A stretch of DNA of 64,000 nt, taken from assembly GCF_000346615.1 (NCBI RefSeq), contig NZ_ANNU01000019.1, positions 1-64,000 of the forward strand. Reading direction: 5' to 3'. Source of the stretch: Nafulsella turpanensis ZLM-10 (GTDB lineage: Bacteria > Bacteroidota > Bacteroidia > Cytophagales > Cyclobacteriaceae). A model generated the notes under the pieces. That model was not told the DNA's origin. It saw only the letters and a list, made by a program, of their open reading frames with translations, and did no database searches. A program made the translations under genes and the position numbers. This document shows positions 35,183 through 43,685 of the stretch, piece after piece (within the stretch, counting starts at the first letter, position 1; each line of letters starts with the position of its first letter).

Positions 35183-36085
35183 ATGGGACACAGCCATTCA
35201 CATAGCCACGCACACGCTCATGGAGCGACTAAAAATATCGCTTTTGCTTTCTTCCTAAATATCGGCTTTACCATTTTCGAAATTATTGGGGGCTTTTATG
35301 TGAACAGCGTAGCTATTTTATCCGATGCACTGCACGACCTGGGCGATAGCTTATCGCTGGGGGTATCCTGGTACCTGCAAAAGAAGTCGGAAAAAGGAGC
35401 CAATGAGAAGTTTACCTTCGGTTACAAGCGGTTTTCCCTGCTGGGGGCCCTTATCAATAGCCTGGTGCTCATTCTGGGCTCCGTCTTCGTAGTGTATCAG
35501 GCTATTCAGCGGATAATGGAGCCGGAACCTACCGATGCAAAAGGAATGCTCCTGTTCGCGATTGTGGGGGTGGCGGTAAACGGTTTTGCAGCCCTTCGCT
35601 TAAGGAAGGGCGAATCGATGAATGAGAAGGTGCTGTCATGGCACCTGATGGAAGATGTACTGGGTTGGGTGGCTATTCTGGTGACCAGTATTGTAATAAT
35701 GATCTGGGATATCCATATCCTTGATCCAATCCTTTCGCTTTGCATTGCGGTCTTTATTTTGTGGAACGTCATCAAGCGACTGCGGGAAACGATGTATGTC
35801 TTTCTGCAGGGGGCGCCAAAAGAGGTCGACCTGGGAGAGCTTAAAACCAGCATTCAGCAGATAGAGCATGTAGTGTCGGTTCACCACACTCATTTATGGA
35901 TGTTGAATGAAGAGAATAAAGTTTTTACCATCCATGTTACAGTCGATCAGCTATCCGGTATTCCAGAAATTATCAGGATAAAGAACAAAATAAAGGAGTT
36001 GCTGAAAGGAAAGCAGGTTTCGCATGCCACCATCGATATAGAGTTTGAGGATGAGACCTGCTATATGGAAAACAGGGAGCATTAA
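35183..36085 (+). CDS. CDF-family cation efflux transporter (CzcD/ZitB-like)
   Basis: 300 aa. His-rich cytosolic N-terminus (GHSHSHSHAHAHG), six TM helices, metal-site residues SDALHDLGD in TM2 and HLMEDVLGW in TM5, and a cytoplasmic metallochaperone-like domain (HVVSVHHTHLWMLN, VSHATIDIEFE). It exchanges Zn2+ (or Co/Cd/Ni) for protons out of the cytoplasm. Metal preference is inferred from the His/Asp set only. Confidence 0.92.
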   Translation: MGHSHSHSHAHAHGATKNIAFAFFLNIGFTIFEIIGGFYVNSVAILSDALHDLGDSLSLGVSWYLQKKSEKGANEKFTFGYKRFSLLGALINSLVLILGSVFVVYQAIQRIMEPEPTDAKGMLLFAIVGVAVNGFAALRLRKGESMNEKVLSWHLMEDVLGWVAILVTSIVIMIWDIHILDPILSLCIAVFILWNVIKRLRETMYVFLQGAPKEVDLGELKTSIQQIEHVVSVHHTHLWMLNEENKVFTIHVTVDQLSGIPEIIRIKNKIKELLKGKQVSHATIDIEFEDETCYMENREH

Positions 36086-36094
36086 CAGCCCCGG

Positions 36095-37195
36095 TTACTG
36101 CTTAGGCAGTTGAATATAAACGGTGGTTCCTTCATTTTCTTTGCTCTCCAGCCATACGGTTCCTCCATGCCATTCCACAATGGTTTTAATAATGGACATT
36201 CCCATGCCTGTCGAAGGTTCTCCCTTCAGCCCGGGTCTGCGAGCTTTAGTGAATTTTTCAAAGATGGTGTCATGGAATTTTTCGGGTATGCCTATTCCAT
36301 TGTCTGCCACAGTAAAAAGTACATGTTCCGGCTGTTCTTCTATGCTTACCGAAATAATGCCTCCGTCGGGAGTAAACTTAATAGAATTGGAAATAAGATT
36401 ATTGATAGCCTGCCCGAACTTATAATCATCAACCTCGATATAAATTTCTTCTTCGGAGGTGGTATACTCGAACGTTTTGGCTACTTCTTCTTCCGAATTC
36501 CTGTACTGGTCAATAATCTCATGTATCCTCTCCACAATATTTACCCTCTTTTTAACAAAGGCGGAATTGGCGGAGGCAAGAAATTCCTGTTTTACAAATT
36601 CGCGAATCATCCGGATACTGCGGGAACTGGTTTGGCTGATGATGTCCAAAAACTTCTCGAGCTCAGGGTTCTGGTATTGTTTAATCTCATCGGCCAGAAG
36701 CGCGGAGGCGGTTTTAATATTGTTTAAAGGACCGGCTAAATCATGGGAGAGAATTTCGAGGATGGAATTTTTCCTGGAAGCAAATTTTTCCAGCACCGCA
36801 TAGTTTTCTTTAGCAGCTGTTATATCTTCTGCCATTCCAATAATGGCTTGTTCACCTGCGGGTCCTTTTATGAGCAAGGGGTCCGAAACTAAAACCCAGC
36901 GGGGGTTTTCTTCTTCCGGCAGAATTCTGAATTCGATTTCCTCTTTTTTTATTCCCTTCAATAGTTGCTGATAACTCCTGCTAACATATTCCCGATCCTC
37001 AGGGTGAACAGTCTCCAGCAGAGAAGCCGGATTGTCTTTAATGCTATCGACCGACTGCTTCCACAGCTGTTCAAAGCGGGTATTGAGAAAAGAAAAAGTA
37101 TTCGACGTTATCTGGTAAGCAAAAAATATCTTTGAGCTATTTTCAGACAGCTCTTTAAAATAATGGAAAGCACCTGAGGGATCTTTTTTCTGCAT
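36095..37195 (-). CDS. PAS-domain sensor histidine kinase, soluble
   Basis: 366 aa, no TM segment. A PAS domain (about 25-125), HisKA with H151 in LEILSHDLAGPLNNIKTA, and HATPase_c with NLISNSIKFTPDGG (N box), DNGIGIPEKF (G1) and TGMGMSIIKTIVEWHGG (G2). It is a cytoplasmic kinase probably sensing through PAS. No response regulator adjoins, so it is an orphan. It is divergent from the TIGR02587 gene, 185 bp apart. Confidence 0.9.
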   Translation of the reverse strand: MQKKDPSGAFHYFKELSENSSKIFFAYQITSNTFSFLNTRFEQLWKQSVDSIKDNPASLLETVHPEDREYVSRSYQQLLKGIKKEEIEFRILPEEENPRWVLVSDPLLIKGPAGEQAIIGMAEDITAAKENYAVLEKFASRKNSILEILSHDLAGPLNNIKTASALLADEIKQYQNPELEKFLDIISQTSSRSIRMIREFVKQEFLASANSAFVKKRVNIVERIHEIIDQYRNSEEEVAKTFEYTTSEEEIYIEVDDYKFGQAINNLISNSIKFTPDGGIISVSIEEQPEHVLFTVADNGIGIPEKFHDTIFEKFTKARRPGLKGEPSTGMGMSIIKTIVEWHGGTVWLESKENEGTTVYIQLPKQ

Positions 37196-37380
37196 AGTTT
37201 ATTATTATTCAGTCTGCTGGCTGCCTTTCCTTAACAAAGAGTAGATTAAAAAGTTAAGGAGGATATTCAGGAAGTGGTCTGTACTTTATTTTATCCGATT
37301 ATATCTTCCAAAAGAGCGATTTTTAGCCTGATAGATGGTGGCGCATAGCTTCGTTTTTTAATCTTCAGCTACTTTATGGT

Positions 37381-38232
37381 ATGGCAAGTGAGCATGACGC
37401 AAAACCTATAAAAGATACCCTGCAGGAATATGGCAAAGGAGTGGCGGGCGGACTGCTGTTCAGCTTTCCCCTGCTTTATACCATGGAGGTGTGGTGGCGG
37501 GGTTTCACCGCCTCTCCCTTTGCACTGCTGCTGCTTGTGCTGGTTACTTTTTTTCTGCTGATAGCCTATAACCGGTATGCGGGTTTAAGGGCAGATGCCT
37601 CCTGGCATGAGATTATTATTGATTCTGTGGAAGAGATGGGAATAGGGTTTACCCTTTCCTTTGCTGTGCTGGCTATGCTCAACCGGATTCAGCTTACCGA
37701 AATGTCGGTAGAGGAGGTGCTGGGGAAAGTGGTGATTGAGGCCATGGCCGTTTCCATTGGGGTATCTATAGGCACGGCACAAATGGGTATTGAAGAACGT
37801 TCCGGCAAACATGAAGATGAAGAAGTAAATGAAAAACGTTCGGCAAAAGCGCATGTGGCTGTATTAGCCCTGTGCGGAAGCCTGATTGTAGGCGGAAACG
37901 TGGCGCCCACCGAGGAGATTACGACCATAGCCGTAGAGGCAAGCCCTGCAGACATTTTGGTTATTGCACTGGTTTCTATCTTTATCAGTGCCATGGTAGC
38001 CTATTTTATTAACTCCAGGCGTGAAGAAAGAGCGAAACGCTCTGACTTTGTTTTTCACCTGGTGTTTGATACCTGTATGAGTTATTCAATTGCCCTTGTT
38101 GTTTCGGCTTTTGTATTGTGGTTTTTCGGACATTTTGGAGGAGTGGGTACCTGGCTGATTTTTGCCAAGGTCATTGCTCTCGGGCTCCTTTCTTCCTTAG
38201 GAGCTTCGGCCGGGAGACTGCTCATTAAGTAA
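37381..38232 (+). CDS. TIGR02587-family (DUF2391) integral membrane protein
   Basis: 283 aa, about seven hydrophobic segments, with the family start KPIKDTLQEYGKGVAGGLLFSFPLLYTMEVWW. A conserved core follows (DSVEEMGIGFTLSFAVLAML, SIGVSIGTAQMG, GGNVAPTEEI). No activity is known. The next gene is its usual partner, TIGR02588, 27 bp downstream. Confidence 0.8.
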   Translation: MASEHDAKPIKDTLQEYGKGVAGGLLFSFPLLYTMEVWWRGFTASPFALLLLVLVTFFLLIAYNRYAGLRADASWHEIIIDSVEEMGIGFTLSFAVLAMLNRIQLTEMSVEEVLGKVVIEAMAVSIGVSIGTAQMGIEERSGKHEDEEVNEKRSAKAHVAVLALCGSLIVGGNVAPTEEITTIAVEASPADILVIALVSIFISAMVAYFINSRREERAKRSDFVFHLVFDTCMSYSIALVVSAFVLWFFGHFGGVGTWLIFAKVIALGLLSSLGASAGRLLIK

Positions 38233-38259
38233 AAGATATATTGAATTGAAAAAGCTTCT

Positions 38260-38676
38260 ATGAGTTCAGAAAACCAACAGAAGGAGCCATCCAGAAAAGA
38301 TAAAAAAAACTGGCTGGAGTGGACTGTTTTTGGGATTAGTGTGTTGATGGTAGTGGGCGTAATAGGTTACCTTGCCTATATGACCTATCACCACCAGGAG
38401 TCTCCGCCTGATATTAAGGTGCAATACCGGCCCGATCCGACTGAAAACTCGCCTAACCGTTATTATGTGGCAGTGCAGAATGCAGGAGGGCTCACAGCCG
38501 AAGGAGTAATGATTGAGCTGATGCTGCTGGACAATGGCAGAACGCTGGAAAGCTCCCAGGTGCAGCTTCCTTTTTTGCCAAAATCGGCTACACATGAGAG
38601 TTGGGTAAATTTTAGGACAGATCCTGCACTGGCCGATTCTGTTGTTTACAAAGTAATGAGCTATAAAAAACCCTGA
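38260..38676 (+). CDS. TIGR02588-family protein
   Basis: 138 aa: short cytoplasmic N-terminus, one TM (WTVFGISVLMVVGVIGYLAYMTY), then a beta-rich exported domain (YYVAVQNAGGLTAEGVMIELML). This domain resembles the CARDB-like fold of TIGR02588 proteins. Pairing with the TIGR02587 gene suggests a two-component membrane complex of unknown role. Confidence 0.75.
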   Translation: MSSENQQKEPSRKDKKNWLEWTVFGISVLMVVGVIGYLAYMTYHHQESPPDIKVQYRPDPTENSPNRYYVAVQNAGGLTAEGVMIELMLLDNGRTLESSQVQLPFLPKSATHESWVNFRTDPALADSVVYKVMSYKKP

Positions 38677-38779
38677 CTGCGTTATGCACCAGGGCTTTAA
38701 CCTTATCATCTGCTTTGAGAATGGCATTTACTAAGCTTTCAGGCAGTCTTTACACATCCTGATTTTTTCCACCGGCTGC

Positions 38780-39307
38780 TTAAAGGTAAATGGAATCAAA
38801 TATTTTGTATTCGCCCCTGCTAATGGTGCCGCTTTCATCAATATCCCAGCTTTCAAACACATATTCGGCCAGCTCATGTTCACTGATGAGACCATTGTTA
38901 TCAACATCTACCTCATAAAAGTAGTCCGAATCATAAAAGGTGTCAAAATATTCTTCAAAGGCCAGCATGCCATCCCCATCCCCATCGTACAGATTGATGT
39001 CTTCGTAAACGATGTAATCGTCGTAAAGGTAGGAGTAGCCATATCCCCACTCGTCTTCCTCCAGTCGCTTACTGCTGTCGACGTCGAGGCGGGCAAAGGT
39101 GCTGCCATAGAATTCATCTCTGTTCAGCCCTAAGTCTCCCTTATCCAGATTCCATTCAGGGAAATAGCGGTTAATGAATTCCCCTTTAAACTCAAACTCT
39201 TCGAGCAGGTTATCTTCATCCTCATCCCACTCCAGAAAGGCGGCTTCCTGTGCAAAGGAGGTGGCGGAAAAAAGAAGGGCTGCAGTCAGAAAATTTAAAA
39301 ATTTCAT
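38780..39307 (-). CDS. Exported EF-hand protein
   Basis: 175 aa. Signal peptide (MKFLNFLTAALLFSATSFA). At least three clear EF loops: DGDGDGMLAFEE, DVDNNGLISEHE, DIDESGTISRGE, plus weaker acidic loops nearer the N-terminus. It is a secreted or periplasmic calcium-binding protein, with acidic composition throughout. Role unknown. Confidence 0.8.
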   Translation of the reverse strand: MKFLNFLTAALLFSATSFAQEAAFLEWDEDEDNLLEEFEFKGEFINRYFPEWNLDKGDLGLNRDEFYGSTFARLDVDSSKRLEEDEWGYGYSYLYDDYIVYEDINLYDGDGDGMLAFEEYFDTFYDSDYFYEVDVDNNGLISEHELAEYVFESWDIDESGTISRGEYKIFDSIYL

Positions 39308-39635
39308 ATGTTCAGGGTTTTATTTAAAAAGTTCTACTATTTCTAGTACGGGCACCGAAAAAAAGTAGTTACATCGGCTGCAGGCTATGCTCCGCTTCTA
39401 TTACTGTTCTGTTAAGAAGTATCGGGACATTTTGGGGGAGGGATGGACTAAAGTTGCGCTTTTTGGCTAGTTTTGCCATTATTTAGTGTCTGGAGCAGGT
39501 AAGGGCCGTGATAAAAGGAATTACTTTTCATTTAAGAAGGGTGCGGCACTCTCCGAAAGAGAGGGAGTTAGTTCCTGAAACTCCTTACTGTGGCCGGTAA
39601 ATAGATGGTTTAATGCTACACGAAAAGATAAAAAG
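39308..39635. other. Intergenic region
   Basis: No gene. A TAgtTTTG at 39468-39475 could be a promoter for the gene at 39636, but its -33 box is lacking. Confidence 0.35.
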
Positions 39636-40004
39636 ATGCAAAACGACCCGGAGCTAAACGGAAAATATTTAGGTACCATTACAGCCGATTTTGCCGTGGT
39701 GGCCGATACCTTAAAGGAAGCTTCTTACCAGATCCGGAAGAGGGGCTTCTCCGATTATCCTATTTTCCCCATCTCGAAAACACCTATCCCCGTGGGGCAG
39801 CTCCTGATAGGGCAGCGCGAACTGGCAACGAAATGGAATTACCATGCTTCCTACCTCGATGAATTTGTTCAGCGAAAGCTGGTGGATGAGGATAAGGTGG
39901 AGGATTTTATGAAAACCTACAAAAATCCCGACGAGTTTTGCTGTCTATTTGTGGTAGATGTGGAATTTACAAAATTCCTGTACGTACCCTATCCTGAGGA
40001 CTAA
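39636..40004 (+). CDS. Conserved hypothetical protein (cytoplasmic)
   Basis: 122 aa, no signal or TM. Mixed alpha/beta with LGTITADFAVVADTLKEASYQIRKRG and FCCLFVVDVEFTKFLYVPYPED at the end. I do not recognise a named domain. The composition and clear reading frame support a real gene. Confidence 0.65.
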   Translation: MQNDPELNGKYLGTITADFAVVADTLKEASYQIRKRGFSDYPIFPISKTPIPVGQLLIGQRELATKWNYHASYLDEFVQRKLVDEDKVEDFMKTYKNPDEFCCLFVVDVEFTKFLYVPYPED

Positions 40005-40319
40005 GACTGTCGAGCTACCTGCCTGCTATTTATGGAGCAAAGCTGTTCTCTTTTTTATGCGCTAAGCAAAAATCCGCTCACCTGCTATACCAGGAGAGGT
40101 TAAATTATTTGTTCATCCTCATTTTTTCTGTAACAGAAGCTGTGCAGGGAGGTTAAATAGTAAACAGGGTAAGTGGCAGATAAAATCTGCCCGTACCTGG
40201 CATAGCTGTTAATTCAGCCTCCGGCAATGCATTATTTGGTTTCCGTCCACTCAAAGGAAGCAGGCTTTTTTGCAGGAGGAATAACAATTTAAATAATTTT
40301 AAACCAATGATTAGTAAGG
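40005..40319. other. Intergenic region upstream of the PLD-like gene
   Basis: No gene or clear promoter seen. Confidence 0.4.
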
Positions 40320-40352
40320 ATGGCATCAGCACTTTTTAATCCTACCCGCAGC

Positions 40353-40386
40353 GAAAACAACCATGCCGAGAAAACAACCATGCCGA
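40353..40386. repeat. 17-bp perfect tandem duplication in the 5' end of the PLD gene
   Basis: GAAAACAACCATGCCGA occurs at 40353-40369 and again at 40370-40386. Because 17 is not a multiple of 3 it shifts the frame. Removing one copy joins the ATG at 40320 to the downstream frame. Confidence 0.9.
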
Positions 40387-40417
40387 ACTTTATATAGATG
40401 GACCTGACTGCCTGCAA

Positions 40418-41623
40418 ATGCTGCTTCGGGAAATTAAAAAGGCAAAGCATTTCATCCATTTTCAGGTAATGCTGCTCTACAGCGATGATGCAGGTTTTAA
40501 AGTAGCAAATGCCCTTGCGGAAAAGGCAAAAGAAGGCGTGGAGGTAAGGGTAATGAGCGATTCGGATATGAGCAGCATCGTGGAAGGGCTGGAGAAAATA
40601 CGCTCCTTCGGTACTTCTGACTTCGATAAGCTAAAGGCCCTGCTCTCGGAGGCCGGCGTAAAGTTTGTTCCTTCCAGTAAGGAGTCTTATTACTGGTTCC
40701 GCTGGGATAATATTCGGGCCGAATTAAAGGAAAAGGGCGTGCCGGATGAATTTCTTGAACTTCAGGATAAAGTGCAGAAGGGAGTAGTGCTGAACTCAAA
40801 TGTACTCGACCACCGGAAAATAATAATTTTTGATGGGGAAGCGGCCATCGTTTCCAGCATGAATGTAGGGAATAAATATATGTATGAGGAGGTGCCGGGA
40901 ATAGAAGAGCATACAACAGGTAAACACTGGCACGATGGGGCGGTGCTTATAAAGGGCCCCTGTGCCAGCCTGCTCAACAAACATTTTGCCTCTAAATGGA
41001 TGGTAAGGGGAGGTGATGTTTTTGACTACACCCGGCATTACAGAACAAAGGAGAGCTATGGCAGCGATGCCTGTACGGTGTACAGCTCATTTCCCGACGG
41101 GAAGGAAAACCACATCCGGAATTATTATCTGCAGAAAATAAAGGCGTGCAAAGGGCGGTTCATCATCGAAAACCCTTACATCAACGATGAGCTTTTCTGG
41201 AAAGAACTTTCAGCGCTCGATCCGGAGCAGGCTCAAAAGATTGTTATCATTAATCCTTACAAAGCAAAAGGAAATGATTACCTGCAGAACGAAAGCTCCA
41301 TTAAGTGCAACATGCGAAAGCCATTTGAGCGGGGTGTATCCTTCTTTGCCTATAAAAAAAGAATGTCGCACTGGAAAATTGCCCTTGATGAGGCGGAGCA
41401 GGCCGTCTTTTACGGTTCTTACAACCTTAATCACCGCAGTGCCATGCACGACTTTGAGCTGAATGTGCTAATAGAAAGTGAGCAGTTCTGTAAGCAGGTA
41501 AAACGGCTGCTGGAACAGGACATGGCTGATTCGACCCAAATTACTGATGCGGAGGAGTTCTATGAAAATCCGGTCATTCACCCTTCCTGCATGTTGCTGA
41601 AAGCAACAGAATACTATGAATAA
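40418..41623 (+). CDS. Phospholipase D-like / cardiolipin synthase family protein, N-terminus disrupted
   Basis: 401 aa as the surviving frame. Two PLD motifs: LDHRKIIIFDGEAAI, and SHWKIALDEAEQAVFYGSYNLNHRS (HxK with the serine/asparagine follow-on). These enzymes transfer phosphatidyl groups or hydrolyse phosphodiesters. With one copy of the 17-bp repeat removed, the gene would start at ATG 40320 (MASALFNPTRSENNHAEL) and read through YIDGPDCLQ into MLLREIKKAKHFIHFQ, a typical family N-terminus. As sequenced, translation must begin at 40418 or the gene is defective. Confidence 0.8.
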   Translation: MLLREIKKAKHFIHFQVMLLYSDDAGFKVANALAEKAKEGVEVRVMSDSDMSSIVEGLEKIRSFGTSDFDKLKALLSEAGVKFVPSSKESYYWFRWDNIRAELKEKGVPDEFLELQDKVQKGVVLNSNVLDHRKIIIFDGEAAIVSSMNVGNKYMYEEVPGIEEHTTGKHWHDGAVLIKGPCASLLNKHFASKWMVRGGDVFDYTRHYRTKESYGSDACTVYSSFPDGKENHIRNYYLQKIKACKGRFIIENPYINDELFWKELSALDPEQAQKIVIINPYKAKGNDYLQNESSIKCNMRKPFERGVSFFAYKKRMSHWKIALDEAEQAVFYGSYNLNHRSAMHDFELNVLIESEQFCKQVKRLLEQDMADSTQITDAEEFYENPVIHPSCMLLKATEYYE

Positions 41624-41649
41624 TAAGAGGAGGAGGCTAAGCAGGCTCT

Positions 41650-42267
41650 CTACTGGCCAGGCAGCAGGCTGCTTAAATCTAAAACTTCTGCTTCCAGTTT
41701 CCCCTGAACTTCCACCTTCAGTGATACCTGCCCGGGCAGGAGGGTTACATCCTGTACAGCCACAAGTTCGACATTGCCTTTTATTTGGAGACCTTTCAGC
41801 GCCAGCCCTTCGACAAGCAGGCCATTTACCCTGTTCTTCTGTTTTAAAAGAATTTCACCTACATTAATACGGGCTTTCTTCAAAATCTGGCTATAGGCTA
41901 CCTTATTGGCTAACAACTCGAGCGATGTATTGTAAAAACTGCTGGGGGTTCTGGAGTCCAGCCGGAATTTACTTACGAACAACTGCTGTCTGGTATTGTC
42001 ATAATCCAGCCTGGCCTGTACGAGTAAATCTACCTGCTCCCTTTTAAGGACGGTGCGGAGAATTTTTATCCTGGCCCTGAGGGTGATATTGTAGGTGCCG
42101 ATATCCGGGCCGCTAAGCCCCACCTCCAGGATTTGTGCGTAAGGGGGTTCGTTAGCTCCTTCTTCCGGTTTGGGTATATATTCTCCGGTTAACTGCTTCC
42201 TGACGGCGCCTTCAAGGGCCAGGTAGGAGATGGAGAGGGGTAACTGAATTCTTATTGCATTTTCCAT
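41650..42267 (-). CDS. DUF4403-like protein, tentative
   Basis: 205 aa, no signal or TM, rich in amphipathic beta strands (IRIQLPLSISYLALEGAV, LLVQARLDYD, LKGLQIKGNVELVAV, VSLKVEVQGKLEAEVLDL). The repeated strand pattern with a lipid-binding look resembles DUF4403/LEA-like proteins, but it is shorter than usual members. The family call is weak and function is unknown. The end overlaps no other gene. Confidence 0.6.
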   Translation of the reverse strand: MENAIRIQLPLSISYLALEGAVRKQLTGEYIPKPEEGANEPPYAQILEVGLSGPDIGTYNITLRARIKILRTVLKREQVDLLVQARLDYDNTRQQLFVSKFRLDSRTPSSFYNTSLELLANKVAYSQILKKARINVGEILLKQKNRVNGLLVEGLALKGLQIKGNVELVAVQDVTLLPGQVSLKVEVQGKLEAEVLDLSSLLPGQ

Positions 42268-42434
42268 AATGAAGCAGACATGTGTTCGCTATGAGTAAAG
42301 GAAACGGCTCTTCCTGTAGGCGTTACAGGAATTAAGTCTAAAAGTAGAGAAAAAGCGGCAAAAGAGTTTAACTGCAGTAGAAAATGGTTATTCGCATTCA
42401 TCAAAAGTGTTAAGCTTTATCAGCAGCAAGCAAT

Positions 42435-42470
42435 AAAAAAGCCTCCAAATAAATTCAGAGGCTTTTTAAA
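42435..42470 (-). terminator. Terminator after the tRNA-Lys pair
   Basis: Minus-strand AAAAGCCTCTG...GAGGCTTTTTT forms a long stem with a T run directly after the second tRNA. Confidence 0.8.
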
Positions 42471-42476
42471 ATGAAG

Positions 42477-42549
42477 TGATCCCGCTGGGATTCGAACCCA
42501 GGACCCATACATTAAAAGTGTATTGCTCTACCAGCTGAGCTACGGAATC
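42477..42549 (-). tRNA. tRNA-Lys(TTT), copy 2
   Basis: 73-nt cloverleaf. Acceptor GATTCCG pairs with CGGGATC, the D arm contains AGCTCAGCTGGTAGAGC, the anticodon loop is CTTTTAA (anticodon TTT), T arm TTCGAATCCC. CCA is not encoded. Identical to the copy at 42616-42688. Confidence 0.97.
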
Positions 42550-42615
42550 GGAAGTATGGAATAAGCTGGCGATAAAAATAGCTTCAACGTTTTGCATTGA
42601 AGCTCGTTTATCAAG

Positions 42616-42688
42616 TGATCCCGCTGGGATTCGAACCCAGGACCCATACATTAAAAGTGTATTGCTCTACCAGCTGAGCTACGGAATC
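42616..42688 (-). tRNA. tRNA-Lys(TTT), copy 1
   Basis: 73 nt, the same sequence and fold as the next copy, 66 bp upstream of it on the minus strand. The two are co-transcribed from the promoter at 42738-42768. Confidence 0.97.
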
Positions 42689-42737
42689 ATTTGCTTTAGG
42701 ACTTGCTGTTTAGTAGCTGTTTTCCTTAATTGCGTTG

Positions 42738-42768
42738 CAAAGGTAAACTCTAATCATGAAAAACCAAA
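42738..42768 (-). promoter_or_regulatory. Promoter of the tRNA-Lys operon
   Basis: Minus-strand TTTG (42768-42765), 19 bp, TAccTTTG (42745-42738). A full Bacteroidota promoter. It overlaps the first codons of the divergent gene at 42756. Confidence 0.7.
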
Positions 42769-43493
42769 ACATCGTTTATAAATTTCTGGTACTTTATTTA
42801 ATTCTCACTTTAATTACCTTTTTTAATCCTGTAGCGGCACAAACTACCATTTCGTTGCAGCAGGCCGACTCCCTCTTTGCTGAACAAAAGTTTACGGAGG
42901 CCTACAAATTGTACGAGCAGATACTCGCCGAAGGAAAGGCATCGCCCGCCATGCTGTTAAGAATGGCTTATGTCGATGAAAGCCTTCAGCGGGTACCGCA
43001 GGCCCTCTATCACCTGAACTTGTACTACCAGCAAACCGCTGACCGGGAGGTATTGAATAAAATTGAGGAACTGGCGGCATCGGAAAAACTGCGAGGCTAT
43101 GAATATTCCGATGAAGAATACCTTCGCAACCTGCTCTATCAGAACAGGCAGTCTATTGCGCTTGGCCTGATGGTTATATCCGGACTGGTTTTTCTGGCTC
43201 TGGTATATGTAAAATTCCGCCTGAGGCAGAGGCCAATGGGTCTGGGCTTTTTATTGCTTGTGGCCCTGGGAGGGCTTGCCTATTTTGTAAGTATTCCTTT
43301 AACGAAGAAGCAGGCCATTGTAATGGAAGACTTCGTTCCGCTTATGAGTGGCCCATCGGCCGGATCGAGCCTGGTGCAAATGATTGGAAGAGGACACCGG
43401 CTGGAAGTGCTGAACAAGCAGGATGTCTGGTATAAAGTGCAGTGGGGCGAACAAGTACTTTTTGTGAAGGAAACAGCGGTGGAAAGGATTTAG
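42756..43493 (+). CDS. BatE-like TPR/SH3 membrane protein
   Basis: 245 aa. N-terminal signal/anchor (YKFLVLYLILTLITFFNPVAAQ), a TPR unit (ADSLFAEQKFTEAYKLYEQIL...LLRMAYVDES), two TM helices (IALGLMVISGLVFLALVYV and LGFLLLVALGGLAYFVSI), then an SH3-like domain ending DVWYKVQWGEQVLFVKETAVERI. The layout matches the Bacteroidota BatE (aerotolerance operon) type, but no bat neighbours are present. The C-terminus probably faces the periplasm. Confidence 0.72.
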   Translation: MKNQNIVYKFLVLYLILTLITFFNPVAAQTTISLQQADSLFAEQKFTEAYKLYEQILAEGKASPAMLLRMAYVDESLQRVPQALYHLNLYYQQTADREVLNKIEELAASEKLRGYEYSDEEYLRNLLYQNRQSIALGLMVISGLVFLALVYVKFRLRQRPMGLGFLLLVALGGLAYFVSIPLTKKQAIVMEDFVPLMSGPSAGSSLVQMIGRGHRLEVLNKQDVWYKVQWGEQVLFVKETAVERI

Positions 43494-43685
43494 GTTTATT
43501 CCTTTCGCTATCTTCCTATTAACACCCATAATACTCCTTTTATTAGCTATTCCTTATCATAGGGAAAGGTCTCCATCAAAAAGTATAAAGCTTCGTAAAA
43601 CTTTTGTGTTGTACTTTTTCTTGTAAAGAGAGGGTATGGATGGCTGCTTTGGCCTCATATGCCCGGAGAACTTTATTTTTTTAAG

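Noticed and set aside
36110-36727. 205-aa ORF opposite the sensor kinase gene
   Set aside because: It is an antisense shadow of the kinase, whose motifs are unambiguous.
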